Assembly (NCBI GenBank): GCA_030549775.1
Contig: CM060180.1
Span: 35,251,090 to 35,315,089, forward strand
From: Tamarix chinensis
Taxonomy: Eukaryota > Streptophyta > Magnoliopsida > Caryophyllales > Tamaricaceae
Reading direction: 5' to 3'
DNA length: 64,000 nucleotides
Shown here piece by piece: positions 50,672-62,240 of this stretch. A program made the position numbers and the translations under genes. The stretch's first letter is position 1. The number at the start of each line of letters is the position of its first letter. Under the pieces are notes generated by a model that was given only the letters and a program-made list of their open reading frames with translations, did not search any database and was not told where the DNA came from.

Positions 50672-51952
50672 TGACATGAATCACTATTATTCTAATTAGA
50701 AATGAACCCAAATGACACCTCAACCAAACCCAACCTACATGATCCCTTTGAAACCTCTAAACCTAATAATGCCCCCCATATTTGGTAGGGAAAACTAAGC
50801 CTTTAGAGAATTGTATTGACATTTGAATATTTAATTATATGGTCGAGTTTGATGTATGATGATTGGGATTTGATCCCCAGTCCCCACTAAGATTTAATGT
50901 GGAAGCCAAATCCAAAACCACTCTATTGTAAATCCATACTTGATGGGTCTCTTTATTTTAGACCGGGACTCATTCGATCTAATGAGCTAAAAGATTTTAA
51001 AGGGTCTTAAATTTGTCTAGCTACTTTTTGAAAAAATTAAATAATTTATCAAAATATAGATTTATTTTTATTTCTATGTAATTTAATGTTCAAAATATTC
51101 CTCTAATGAAAAAGATAAAGATTTTGCAAAGCTTACTTCTAATTTTCAAATGGTATTTTGATCCTTAAGAGAACTTTTGGAATAAAATTGGTTACTTTGT
51201 CATTAAAAATGCTTTAACCATATAGTGTTTATGCATGTTAGATAAAATGACATAAATAAAATTGAAAAATAGACTAGATGCTCAAAGAAGATCATGGGAA
51301 AGATACGTAAAAAACCATGGAACACAGTTAAACAATAACAAATTAATAAAATGGGTAAGTGGGTCGGATCTATGTTTAGGATTGAAGTTAGCGGACCTAG
51401 ACCACCTTAAATGACTTGGATCATAGATTAATCATCATTCAAGTTTGATGTTTGAAATTCTCGTGTGAAAATATTACACATCCATCAAAGATATATATAT
51501 TTCAGTGTCCGTGTGTGTGCGATACTACCTACTTTAAGTTGTCCGTTAAAGATACTATACATATGGTACATGCTGTATATTATATGATGATCAATATTTT
51601 CTATAAGTTCGATAAGTTCGTTGGATATTTTAAAATTCAAAGAAATAGTTTTATCTAATATTGTTAGTATTATAGAGAGATGAATGTATATGAAGGGAGA
51701 AAATAAATTACAGTTTGTTATGGTAAAAAGATGGAGAGGTTAAATTCAAAATTTGACCTAATTTAGATAACAAAATATACTTGACTTTACTAAAATAGAT
51801 TAGTCAAAATAAACTTAATTTGTGTAGCTATGACTTCGTCCCTCCCTTCTTAAAAAAATATAAATAAATACATATTGATAGAAGTTGACGCAACATAGAA
51901 ATATATTGAACGATGAAACGCAGAAATAAGAGACGATCGAGATATCATTTAC
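50672..51952. other. Intron remainder of split phytocyanin, exon 1 side
   Basis: No gene recognised. Begins with ACCCAA-rich sequence like 38.2 kb, then AT-rich sequence. The 68-codon frame at 51,452-51,658 has no recognised motif. Confidence 0.45.
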
Positions 51953-52234
51953 CCAGTACATCATCCACAGCAAACCTAGTTTTGGAAGCCCAATCGGCAT
52001 AGAATGTGGAACTGCTGGGTTCCCCCCAACCTGCGTCACCACCCACAGTTATGGTTTCTGCGGCTATGCCCTTGATTAGCCAGAACGTTGCTGCCACCGT
52101 TACCAGTTGTACCATGCCCATATTTTTTACGCCAACAATCTCTCTAACTAGCTAGCAACGTGTTCCTAAGCTAATTTCTCTCACTTTTCGCCTTTGTATT
52201 TTAGGAGCCGGAGAGAAGGATGATCTGTGCAAAA

Positions 52235-52302
52235 GGTACTAAACTCTGGGTGTATGTATATATATATATATAATATAAATCATCCCTGCGTCAGTTGAAA
52301 TT
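52235..52302 (-). promoter_or_regulatory. Promoter remnant of the split phytocyanin gene
   Basis: The TATA region has become a TA-rich run (about 52,257-52,276). The upstream block CAATTTCAACTGACGCAGGG (52,285-52,304 region) is conserved with the other copies at the same distance from the start. Confidence 0.5.
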
Positions 52303-52309
52303 GAAAGAT

Positions 52310-54350
52310 GATGGAATAACAAATCTAAGCCTGAACATGGCAACTGTTTGGAGTAAGATGCATATATTTTAGGTAATTAATAAAAGCTTTGACTGTGTCC
52401 TGAGGAGAGATAAAATAAAATAAAGAATCATGTGGATTTTCTTTTTTATTTTATAAAATCAATAGATCTTAGACTAAAACAAAGTTACTCTGTCTTGTCT
52501 TTTGTGTAAATATAGCATAAATATCATAACTCTGGTCAATTATAAAAAAATATATATCAACTTTATGTAAAATTAGTGTATACATAATTTATTTTGCAAG
52601 TTAATTATATTACTAATTCAAACTAATTTTAAAACTTAATGATTAGAGCAGCTATATCAGCTAGATGAGGAAAACTTACCTCCTAGCTCTTAGACTCTTT
52701 CTTAAGTATAGTGTTAGTATTGCACCCTTACCAAGCATGAATTTTACTTTTTCTAAATTTTATAAATTAAATTAAATTAAATACAAAGTTGATATAATAG
52801 ATAATAATAATAATGATAACCATAATGATAATGATAATTTTAAAAATTCATTTATACAATGGTGTTACTATTCAATGTATAATATGAAATATTATACATT
52901 TAAATCAAGATATTATATTATATGTAATTATTCCCTACAAATATATATTCATCCATATATAAAAAAGAAGAAGTCATTTATCAATTCACACACTTTTTAA
53001 GTAGCAAATAAAAGTAGTTTTATCATTATACTTACAGCCTTCATAAAAAATATATAACAAATATGTAATGTATAGATAATACGGGAAAAGTGAAAGTAAA
53101 AATGAGAAGTAAGTTTTAATTTTTTTTAAATAATTTTTTTATATAAAAAAATTAGTTATAGAATTTTTTTTCCTTGATACGATAATAGTAATATCTAATT
53201 GGTCATTATTTTTTAGTTGATCACAAAAATTTACTAAATAGAGTAACATCACAAAAATGAATTATATTTAAATAATAATTGTAAATAAATTAAAGATAAT
53301 TAATCAATAACTATGTTCGTATCCAATTATATAAAATACTTGTCAAAGAATTTAAAAGGTTAGTTAATATTTACGATAATAAGGGGTATTCTCCGTTTCT
53401 TAAAGTATTTCTTTTTAAGTCAAAATTTTTGTTTCAAAATGAAAGTTTCTTTAGAAAAGTTAATTTTTACTTTTCATTTTTACACTTACCTTTTCTCTCT
53501 TTTTTTATATGCATTAATTGTTATATTATTTTCCGGTGAAAGTTATAATTGTTATGTTAGGGATACATTTATTACAACCTTAAGTAGTGTGTAAATTACT
53601 AAAAAGACTTCCTTTTAGAATCTGAGAAGTATATAGAAAGAATAGAAACATACACATTGAACTGAAGTTTGGACTTTAACTACTACTTAGTTTGGGTTAG
53701 GAGGAATAATTACACTTAGTAAAAAAAAATAGGGGGAAAGTTGGGAAGATAAAGAGTTTATGAGTTGATATACTTTACACATTAGGATAATAATTTACTC
53801 TGTTATCAATAATGAGAATTAAATGCATTGTCTTAAAAAATTATTATATGAAAAATAGAAGTACAATATAGAAAAAAGTATCTACCAAACTATCTCATTA
53901 CTCAACTATTTAATAAGTTATATTATTATTGTTTGAATAGTTTCTATAAGAATTGAATTGTAATTATTACTTGTAATTAATATGCAAAGAATATAGTATA
54001 TGGGTTACAAATGATTTTACTATATTGATAGGGGTGAAAAAATAAAATGTAGACTTATACATTGATGGATGTTAGTTTGGAAAAAAAAATCTATTTATTG
54101 TTATAACTATGTTATTATTACACACCCTTTTTCTAACTTCAAACCTCATAAAACTTAAATTTTGTAACTTTGTACCCCTCTACTCCTTTAATTATCACAC
54201 ACTCTTCTATCATCTAACTTCACACTTTATTTTAATTCTCTCTAATTGAGTTGAAATCATCAAAATTCATGGATTATTATCTCACTGAAATCGAAATTGA
54301 AGAAATTATGACAATTATTTTCTTAGCAAAATTAGAACCTATGGGTGAAC
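52310..54350. other. AT-rich intergenic sequence, nothing recognised
   Basis: Two kilobases of AT-rich sequence upstream of the split phytocyanin gene, with (AAT)n-like words near 52.8 kb. No open frame above 60 codons is supported. Confidence 0.5.
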
Positions 54351-54354
54351 CACC

Positions 54355-54575
54355 TTTTAACAGTCTCGCATGATGGGTGATTCACTCGAAAGCTATGCCT
54401 ATCGACGGGCAAACCACCCATCCTTATCTGCTTGTTGACAAACTACTCACCCGTAATATCTAAGAAGCTTATGAACAGTCCACCCGTAGCTTGCGTTATG
54501 TAGTGGGTGGTCCATCCGTAGGTTTGAGATAACTAATAAGTGACAGGCAGTCCACTTCTAGACCGGCCAGTCCGT
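54355..54575. repeat. Degenerate tandem repeat with GGTGG / CCACCC words
   Basis: Words like GGGTGAACCACC, GGCAAACCACCCATCC, CAGTCCACCCGTAGC and GGGTGGTCCATCCGTAGG recur at about 40-60 bp spacing in both orientations. GC content is higher than around it. It lies just before the MULE-like remnant; origin unknown. Confidence 0.45.
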
Positions 54576-54629
54576 TTTTCCATTTTCCTTATATATTTCA
54601 ATAATTAAATATTTATTTTTTATTTATTA

Positions 54630-55960
54630 CAGAGAGAATACCCAATTGATACTTATTGGATGAGTTTATTTTCAATAAATTATATTTTTAGTGATTGTGA
54701 GTCAATAATTAAGCATGTTAATGACACTGAAAAGCCACACAATATGATTTTTACTATAAAATGATCAAAACTAAGAAAGCTTTGGCTTCGTTGTGAGAGA
54801 GGTGACACATATAAAAGGAATTTGTTAGTGAATTCAAAAGGTTCAAGATCATCAGGGTCAAAAAAATGTGACTGTAAATTTAGAATACACAAGAAGAAAA
54901 TTCCTTGCATTGGTTGGGAATTAACAGTTGAATGTGGTATACACAACCACAATTTAAGCAAGTTCAAATAAGGGAATTTTTTTTGGATAACGGTTATCGA
55001 TAGAAGAACGAAAGCTGGTAGAGGAATTAACAGCGATAAATTTAAAGCCTATGGAGATCATCAACAAATTACAACGAAGCAATGGGTATATTGCTACAAC
55101 ACTTAGGACAATCTACAATGCAACATACAAGATTAGGGTGAAGAAGTTGGCTAGGTGCACAATTATGCAACAGATATTATATTTGATGGAAACCAATGAC
55201 TATTGATATTAGTATCGTAGGTATATATCCAGACTCTTATATGATCAGTGATATTATATTTTCACATCCTGATTCTATTGCTCTTTTCCGTGCATTCTCA
55301 TATGTCGTTTTTTTGGGTTGTACATACAAAACCAATAGGTACAACCTTCCTTTCTTGGAATTTGTTGGTTTTATATCTAGTGGTAGGAATTTTACCATTG
55401 CTTTAACATTCATGGGAAGGGAAAATGAAGATAATTATCAATGGTTGCTTGATAAGGTGAAGAGGATGATGGAGCCCCATGAACCAAATGTTGTCATCAC
55501 CAATAGAGAGTTGGGTGTGATAGAAATAGTGCCTAAGGTCTTTCCTAATGCAACCCCTCTTATGCAGATGACATATTGGTAATAATTTTCTCTCACATGA
55601 AACAAAAAATTAGAATCTACAGCATCTAGAGAATATTTTATGAAACAATGGAGGAATATTGTGAAGGAAACCATATTAGAGACATATGAGAATGAGATTT
55701 TACCGATGCATGATAGATGGGGCCAATTTTCTTATCTCATAGGTTGAATCATTATAAGGAGAGGTTTGTTTCAGTTTGGGTTGACTAGGAGCTTCACTTT
55801 GGTACTTATACGACCAACAGGTATAATTTTATTATTGTGGATATTTTTTTTATTTGAACTGCAATTATATAACCAACACATATTTTTTAATATTAAATTT
55901 AAGGTGGAAAGAATTTGAGGCTGAAGAAATATATAGCATTGTCTTAAGTGAGTTTTGATA
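54630..55960 (+). pseudogene. MULE / FAR1-like transposase remnant
   Basis: Blocks in order: DNA-binding FAR1-like part (LWLRCERGDTYKRN near 54,785; GSKKCDCKFRI near 54,860; GWELTVECGIHNHNLS near 54,920), helical linker (about 55,010-55,170), then the MULE catalytic domain in an open 128-codon segment at 55,196-55,582: FSHPDSIALFRAFSYVV, GCTYKTNRYNLPFLEFVG, GRENEDNYQWLLDKV and ITNRELGVIEIVPKVFP. The first catalytic Asp position (usually D-CTYKTN) is Gly here. Frames change between blocks and stops follow. A Mutator-like transposase that no longer works; no terminal inverted repeats were identified. Confidence 0.75.
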
Positions 55961-56089
55961 TGTTAGAGCCAAATATCGATACGTTGATTTGACTCTAAGT
56001 GAATGAGTTGAATAAAGACTTGGATCTATCTTGGATCATGCTTTTCTTCCTATTTTTCAATATAACAATAACAATCATGAGATGATTGA

Positions 56090-57845
56090 TAACAGACCAT
56101 ATCCACATAAAACACATGCTCAAAACCCTAATGTGCTAACATACGTTAATCCATACATTTTAATGGGATATAATGGTTACCTTACATCCAGCAATAATTA
56201 AACTTAACCAATATCCTGGTTTAAAAGCTTAAGCTTCAATTAGTAAAATTTATACCTAAAAATAATGTCACAAGTAACATATTATTAGTAGATAAGTTAA
56301 AGAATGATTTTTATCAAAAATTCTTATTATATACATATTAGTACTAAACTACATTATACCTCAAAATTAGTTAAATAACCTCAAGATGTAGGCAGTATAC
56401 TCACGCTGCTCATGTAGCGTGAGTACACCATGCACGTAGAGGGTGGAAAAGAGAATAAAATGGGTGAAGGGTGGAAGGGTATTGGGTAAGGTGGTTGAGG
56501 AGGTGATGGAGGGGAGTTGGGATATTTGTTGGGTGTAGGAGGGATGGCAGGGTGTAGGTGGTGGCTCGGGGTAGTACTGTGGTGGCTTAGGGCAACGAAG
56601 ATAGTGATGATGGTGGCGATAAGGAGGGTGAAAAGAAGGGAGTGAGAAGAGAAAGAAAGGAAAGAAAAGAGGAGAAAAAGAGGGGATGTAGGGGGAGTTT
56701 GGGCAAGGTAGGTAGGGTGGTGTTAGGTGGTCGAGGGGAGGCTTTGACGGTGGCAGCATAAGAGGGGAAATGGGTGGCACAAGGTGGACGTACAAGAAGG
56801 TGGTTGAGAGGAGAAGAAAAGAAAATTAAGGGGGATTTGGTTGCAGGTGATGTGCAGTAGTTGCTTGGGGTGGTGTAGGGAGGAAATAGGGGTAGGAAAG
56901 TTGGTGTGGTGATCGGCTGGGTGGTGGAGACGGCAAGGAGGGGCGATGCAACAAAAATAGGGGAGAAATTGGGAAGAAAAGAAGGGAGAATTAGGCAAGA
57001 GGGAAGGGAGCTCAAGGGAGAGAAATGAGGCAGAGGAGAAGAAGAGAAGGAGAAAAAACATAAGAAGATGAGAGAAGGGTGTTTGGCATGTAGGGTTAAG
57101 TGGGTGTAGGGGGACATTACATGCGACATGTAGGGGTGGCAAAGATAGGAAGAAGAAGGGATGAGGAGGCACACAGGGAAGGTTGTAGGGGGGATGTGTG
57201 GCTTGAAATGGAAAGGAAAGGGATGGGAGAGAAAGGGTGTAGGCTATGGTTGTAGGTGCAAGAGGGAGGAAGTTTTAGGAGGCTTGCTAGGTGCTAGTAA
57301 GGGGCATGTTTGGTTGGGCATCGTGGGGGAGAAGAAGGAATGGAGAAGAGAAAGAAGAAGGACATACGGGGGAGAAGGGAAGAATGGGCAAGAAGGCCGG
57401 CCCACGTGAGGAAGATAGGAAAAAGAAATAGAGGGAGTTGGGCTGGCCCAAAGGAGAAGAAAAGAAGGAAAGAAAGAAAAGGAAAGAAGAGGGAGATGTG
57501 GGCTGGACTAGCGAAAAAGAGGAGAAGTAGAAAGGAAAAGAGAAAGAAGTTCGGTTGGCCTAAAGAAGAAGGAAAGGAAAGAAAGAAAAGGAAAAATGAA
57601 GAAGACAAAGGAAAAGAAAAAAGCAAAAGGGGAAAAGAAAAATAAAATTATTTTTAGAGTTAGGATTAGAAATTTGGCTAATAGAAAATTTATTAAATTA
57701 ATTTATCTAAAATTTAAGGTATTAATTTAAGAAAATAATTTTGGTAAAATTAAGGGTTTGGAAATTTATTTAAATAAAAAGATTATGATAAAAATAATAA
57801 ATTATTTCTATTAATTTATTAAATGATCCTGTATATTTTTAAAAG
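56090..57845 (-). mobile_element. Giant gypsy-type LTR, copy E (fragment, minus strand)
   Basis: Matches 17.89-19.6 kb of copy A along its length: AATGTGCTAACATAYG near 56,130, AAAGCTTAAGCTTCA near 56,224, the CTCACGCT hairpin at 56,400, the purine-rich tract (56.43-57.64 kb) and the TTAGAGTTAGGATTAGAA stretch at about 57,652. Both LTR termini are missing. The match ends near 57,845, short of the TGTAACACC start. Long frames in it are low-complexity and not genes. Confidence 0.7.
56400..56423. repeat. Conserved hairpin in LTR copy E
   Basis: CTCACGCT / AGCGTGAG arms as at 18,175, with loop GCTCATGT instead of GCCCATGG. Confidence 0.6.
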
Positions 57846-60100
57846 TCATGATTTAACTCAACCCATAATACATTAACCCACAAGCCCATCCATGATCCAA
57901 CTCACAACACATTGGAATAAATAATTAATATTTTTCAACATTCTCCTATAACCCGTCGATTACATGGGTTATTGTGAGTTATTGTATACACAAACCAACC
58001 TACTATTGTCACCTTTTCCACCACCCCTCCACCACTACCACCATCATTCCTTCCACCACAATTGTTGCCACTACCACCATCATCACTCTTTTTTTCATTC
58101 CTTTTCTTTTCTTTTCTTTGATTCACCACCACGAAAACCTCTAACTCTTATTATTTGTTAGGGAAATTCCTAATGATCATAAGAATTTATGGAGAATAGG
58201 AAATAATAATTACCATACTTGAATATTTCTTATTATCCTCACAAACAATTGCAAAGAATCAAGAACACTCAAACCCATATTTTTATTCTCACTAAGATTA
58301 TCAAGAAAAATACTCTTGATCAATCCACCCAATTAAAGAATCCCTTTTCCTAATTGAGATTTCACTAGATCTATAACCTCAAGAATTTATCCTTAAGTCT
58401 TGTTCTTTACACCTCGTTGTGTAATCATATGCATAATAACAACTCTATACAATTGAGTATTTTTTATATAGGTTAACAGTAGCCTAGAACAAAAAAAGAG
58501 ATAAATGATAAATGAAACTAATCTTTCCCAAAAAAAATAAGGATAAAAAAGGCTAAAGAGATATCAACACGTGAATTAGTGCAATTGACATGAGCATGTT
58601 AGCAGACACCCCTTGTGTCGATCACCACGATCATGTTGTGTGACATGGCCATCTTGTGTTGATCCTCAGATTTCCTTATAGCTTTTAATTGACACATGCT
58701 TGTCTCTAGACACTCTCCACTCATGTTGAAATCTGAATAACTTTCTTCTTTTTCTTTTTCTCCCTTATAGGTCATTCCTAGCATACAACACATGGGTTTG
58801 AATTCCAACTTCATCTCTAAGTAAATTTATCTGACTACAAAATTAGATTTGACTTTTTAAAAGTTTGGAATTATTAATAGTTTTCTTCTCTTTTATTAGC
58901 TTTGGTCCACAGAATTTTGGTTTCAAATATTCAAAGTCATATTTACTGGTACAATTTTTTCCTTGAAATCCTTTAATGGCTATCTACGTGTTTATTTTCT
59001 TCCCTCCTCTTTTTTGCTAATTTGTACAGGAGGATCAACAACTACTATTTCATATTTGTATTCCTATTTGCAATTAAGACAACATTGTCTTTTTTGAAAT
59101 GATAACCAACCACTATGAGAGCATTTTTTTTTTATGAATCATCCTCTTATAATTCGTTTGAATTGAGGTGGATCGGGTTAAAAGTAAACATTAAAACTTT
59201 ATCTAGGTGAGGGAAATAGAGATGAAAGTTTTAAAATGTTATTTCTATAATTTAAACATCACATAGGCAAAAGTTATGTTAATGACGTATTGATTATAGT
59301 GAATCAAGATAAATAAATACTATATCAATTAAGTTTTACTATTTATCCTGTAATTCAAGGTGAATGAGGATAATTTTTAAACCTCTAATAATATGGGTGA
59401 ATACTGGAAATAAATTTTCAAATAGGGTGAATAGTGAATAATGATTTCATTCAATACAAGTTACCCTAAACCAAATGGAAACTTAAATTTTGTTAATTGT
59501 GAAACCTTTTTCTTATATGAAAAATGTTCACATCCCAATAATGTGTAGTTATTTGAGGCATCTAGTGGGATGAATATTATCATGATAAATCATGCTCAAT
59601 TAAGTCACTAGTTATCAACAATTAATTTGAGTGATTGATGTGATTGACTGTTAAATTCAATTGACGTTGTCAATAAACACCCACAATTGAGTACGAGTAT
59701 GTTGACGTGATAATCAATGGTGGCTGAGAGGCCTTATTATTGACTTTGATTTCATATCAGAATTCAAGTTAGCTCAATCAACAAAGGCATACAAATCAAT
59801 CCTCCAAACTCCTCCCCTAAATATTTATGGGCAAGTTCAATCGGTTTTAAAATTCATTACAATCATCTTAGAGGAGTGTTGAGATAAGGGGGAGAGAGGA
59901 GCTTGTGTTCCTTTACTTTATATATGGGTTGAACCCATGTTAACCCACTAAACTTTTTAAGCCAGTCCACCTCAACTAATAAGTTAATTTTTTGATTTGG
60001 GCCATATTTGCAATTTTTTGATTTGGACCATCATTGCCATGTCAGTAGACCTAACCCATTGAACATGCCTACCTCAACAAAAGTATTATTAGAGGTTAGG
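57846..60100. other. AT-rich intergenic sequence, nothing recognised
   Basis: Starts with CAACCCATAATACATT-type words, then a CCACCA-rich block (58,010-58,085) that yields His/Pro-rich frames on both strands. The minus frame at 58,599-58,814 (71 codons) has ordinary composition but no motif I recognise. Confidence 0.4.
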
Positions 60101-60101
60101 T

Positions 60102-60221
60102 GGACGTAGAATGAGAGATTGTTGAGTTTGGTCTGACCCGAGTCACCACCCATTGTTAAGGTTTTTTGCAACAATACCCTTAATTACTCCAAGTGCTGCT
60201 GCTACCACTCACTCCTTGTTG
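60102..60221 (-). pseudogene. Phytocyanin exon 1 relic
   Basis: The minus strand reads VVAAALGVIKGIVAK, then after a one-base frame change TLTMGGDSG, clearly related to residues 15-37 of the 63.3 kb copy ([23 protein letters not shown]). The start region is lost and the match fades beyond a degraded SFY block near 60,110. No exon 2 was found nearby. A leftover of a fourth tandem copy. Confidence 0.75.
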
Positions 60222-60484
60222 TTTTTAAATGTAAAGAGTAATAGAAATTTTTTTAATTTAAAATGGCTGGTGACTAAATAGAATAAAAGTACCAAAATTA
60301 TATAAATGACAAAATACAAAAGAATTTGCATATTTCATCAAACAAATGGTGTGAAAACTAACTAACATCGCTTTACATCTAACCTACAATAAAAATTTTC
60401 ATTCTAAAAAAACTTATTATTTTTATTTATCTTTCAAAAATTCTTATCTAATCTGAATAGTTTTTCTTTTATTTGAAAATGGGG

Positions 60485-61720
60485 GATGAAATCTAGAAAA
60501 TAATCGGTGAAGTTCACTCCATACAAATGGGACTATAGTTAACTCCACCTACCCTATCAACCATTAAAGTGTCTCTAACACCATGAGGGGGATTGTCGTA
60601 AAATTCCACACCTAAAGCAAACTGGTGAGCCATGTGAGCCATCTGTTCTACTACAGTGTTCATTTCCCTAAAATTGTGAACAATTTAGCAAGAGTTAAAA
60701 TTTTCCATCAATTGTATGTAGGCCATCACAAGAGAGGCATACATGCTAGGAGGTGTATGACCATCAAGCAAGAGGCATACGACCATTTTAGAATCGGTGT
60801 CAATCCATATCTGGTTGTAGCCCTATCTAAGAGCCTTGTCAATACCACACTAGTTGCCCCACAACTCGTCTAATACAATTGTGCCATAACGTAAATTAGT
60901 TGAGAAGCCAAAAACCCAATGTCCAATATTGTCAAGGGTTACTCCACTGACAACAATCATTATAGGTTTTGACCAAGCACCACCATCAAAGTTGATTTTA
61001 ATCACATCTCCCTTAGGAGGAGACTAACCAAGAGCTTGGCAACACTTCCTACTTGTAGGGTGTTAGAGTTGTTGCAAAACATTCTAAACTCAAATTTCTT
61101 CAAGAATAAAATTTCGATGCCATGTTTCCACCCTAGTAGGGAAATAATCCTTACCCCAAAGGGTAATTTTATTTCTCCAATACCACAAACTCTAGTAGGT
61201 CAAAGCCTGGGGGCCATCACTGACCATGTTGCACATTTGGCATAGATTTGTCCAAAACCAACGATGTAGGTCACTAAAGATGAAGTTGTCCCCTAAATAA
61301 CCCTACGAAAAGGGCACTCACGGATGATATGGAAGATGTCTTCTACTTGATGGCTACAACACTCACAATTAGCATTTGAGGCCATGTGATGTTGAACCCA
61401 AACACCATTTAGAGGAACTTGTCATTCACAGTGAGCCAATCAAAGTACTTGATATGGCAACGCACCTTGAGCTTCCAAATGAGGGACTACTTAAGAGAGC
61501 TAGGAGTAGCCTCCACTCTGATCAGGTTATAAGCTAATTTCAAGCTGAAAAGGCCATCGTTAGTGAGTCCATATTCAAAGAAGTCATTCAGGCCACTATT
61601 CGAATCCAAATAGAGCACTACGAGTTCCATCAATTTTGAGGTGGGCAAGAGATCTTGTAGCATATGACACTTCCATGAACTATTACGGCCAATCTAATCT
61701 TTCACCAATTTTTCTTTTTC
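60485..61720 (-). pseudogene. LINE (L1-type) remnant: zinc-binding region and RNase H
   Basis: Minus-strand translation gives, from high to low coordinate, a zf-RVT block (NCECCSHQVEDIFHIIRECPF at about 61,310-61,375) and then an RNase H domain starting INFDGGAW at about 60,995, with DELWG near 60,865 and IDTDSKMVV near 60,800, holding the expected acidic residues, and a tail through about 60,490. This order is that of plant LINE ORF2 C-termini, where RNase H removes RNA during target-primed insertion. Frame changes and stops occur between blocks. The reverse transcriptase part is absent. Plus-strand frames here are shadows. Confidence 0.7.
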
Positions 61721-62240
61721 GTCATTAATCAGGTCAATTCGAATTGATTGGATTAAAGGAGCAGGTCCAATCTCAATAGTAAATATTTAATGTTCTCGCT
61801 TCCTGCTATTATGTGAGAAATATGTAAATACACGTGCGATGCTTATAGCCAACTAGCAACCTCAACTGCCCTTTAAAACTATAATAATAAATTTCTTAGC
61901 CTATCCGTATCATTTCTTGTTTCTCGTAGATGACTTTAAAATATCATATCATAATATAATAGCTGGCTATTTTCATTATGATTCAGTAACATCTAAAGGA
62001 AATTATAGTATTTCCTTGAAGTTGCTTAAAGCAAACGATTACGGCAACCGGAAGGTAGAACTTTCACATAAATAAAAATGTGAGGATACACTCTATACAT
62101 AAAAAAGTATGAATATTGGAATTTTATTGTACAAGTAAATATGCAAACCCAAGGCAGAGGCTTGATCTCATGATAAGAAGCGAGTCAACGACTACATGAA
62201 TCCATCAAAACCCAACAAAAGAGGTAGGGCGCTAAACAGA
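61721..62240. other. Downstream region of the 62-63 kb phytocyanin gene
   Basis: AT-rich, no gene. The proximal part should contain the gene's 3' untranslated region and poly(A) signals; none is distinctive. Confidence 0.4.

Larger units (their letters stand above)
37198..52139 (-). pseudogene. Phytocyanin gene split by a 14.4-kb intron (probable pseudogene)
   Basis: Exon 1 is 51,953-52,139 and exon 2 is 37,272-37,546 to its first stop. Exon lengths and phase match the other two copies: exon 1 is 187 nt, donor G|GTAAAT, acceptor ATAG|AT. The intron of 14,406 bp carries a CACTA element and more. Near exon 2 it keeps sequence similar to the introns of the other copies (a TGTGTTGAGAGACTTTGCC block near 37,698), supporting one broken-up gene rather than two fragments. 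Lesions: the start ATG is ATT (52,137-52,139), though in-frame ATGs follow at codons 7 and 9; and a TGA at 37,272-37,274 ends the frame at codon 153, before a still readable hydrophobic tail (to about 37,198). Expected copper ligands His70, Cys111, His116, Gln121 and Cys83/Cys117 remain. Whether any transcript is spliced is unknown. Confidence 0.8.

Noticed and set aside
51953..52139. The 52 kb phytocyanin exon 1 as a stand-alone fragment
   Set aside because: An exon 2 in matching order, strand and phase lies at 37.3-37.5 kb with intron similarity and a transposon between, so one split gene is the simpler reading.
56367..57645. Several 100-195-codon frames on both strands
   Set aside because: They are by-products of the polypurine tract in LTR copy E; opposite strands are equally open, as expected of a biased sequence without stops.
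60625..61245. Plus-strand frames of 69-82 codons as genes
   Set aside because: They are antisense shadows of the LINE zinc-binding and RNase H remnant on the minus strand.
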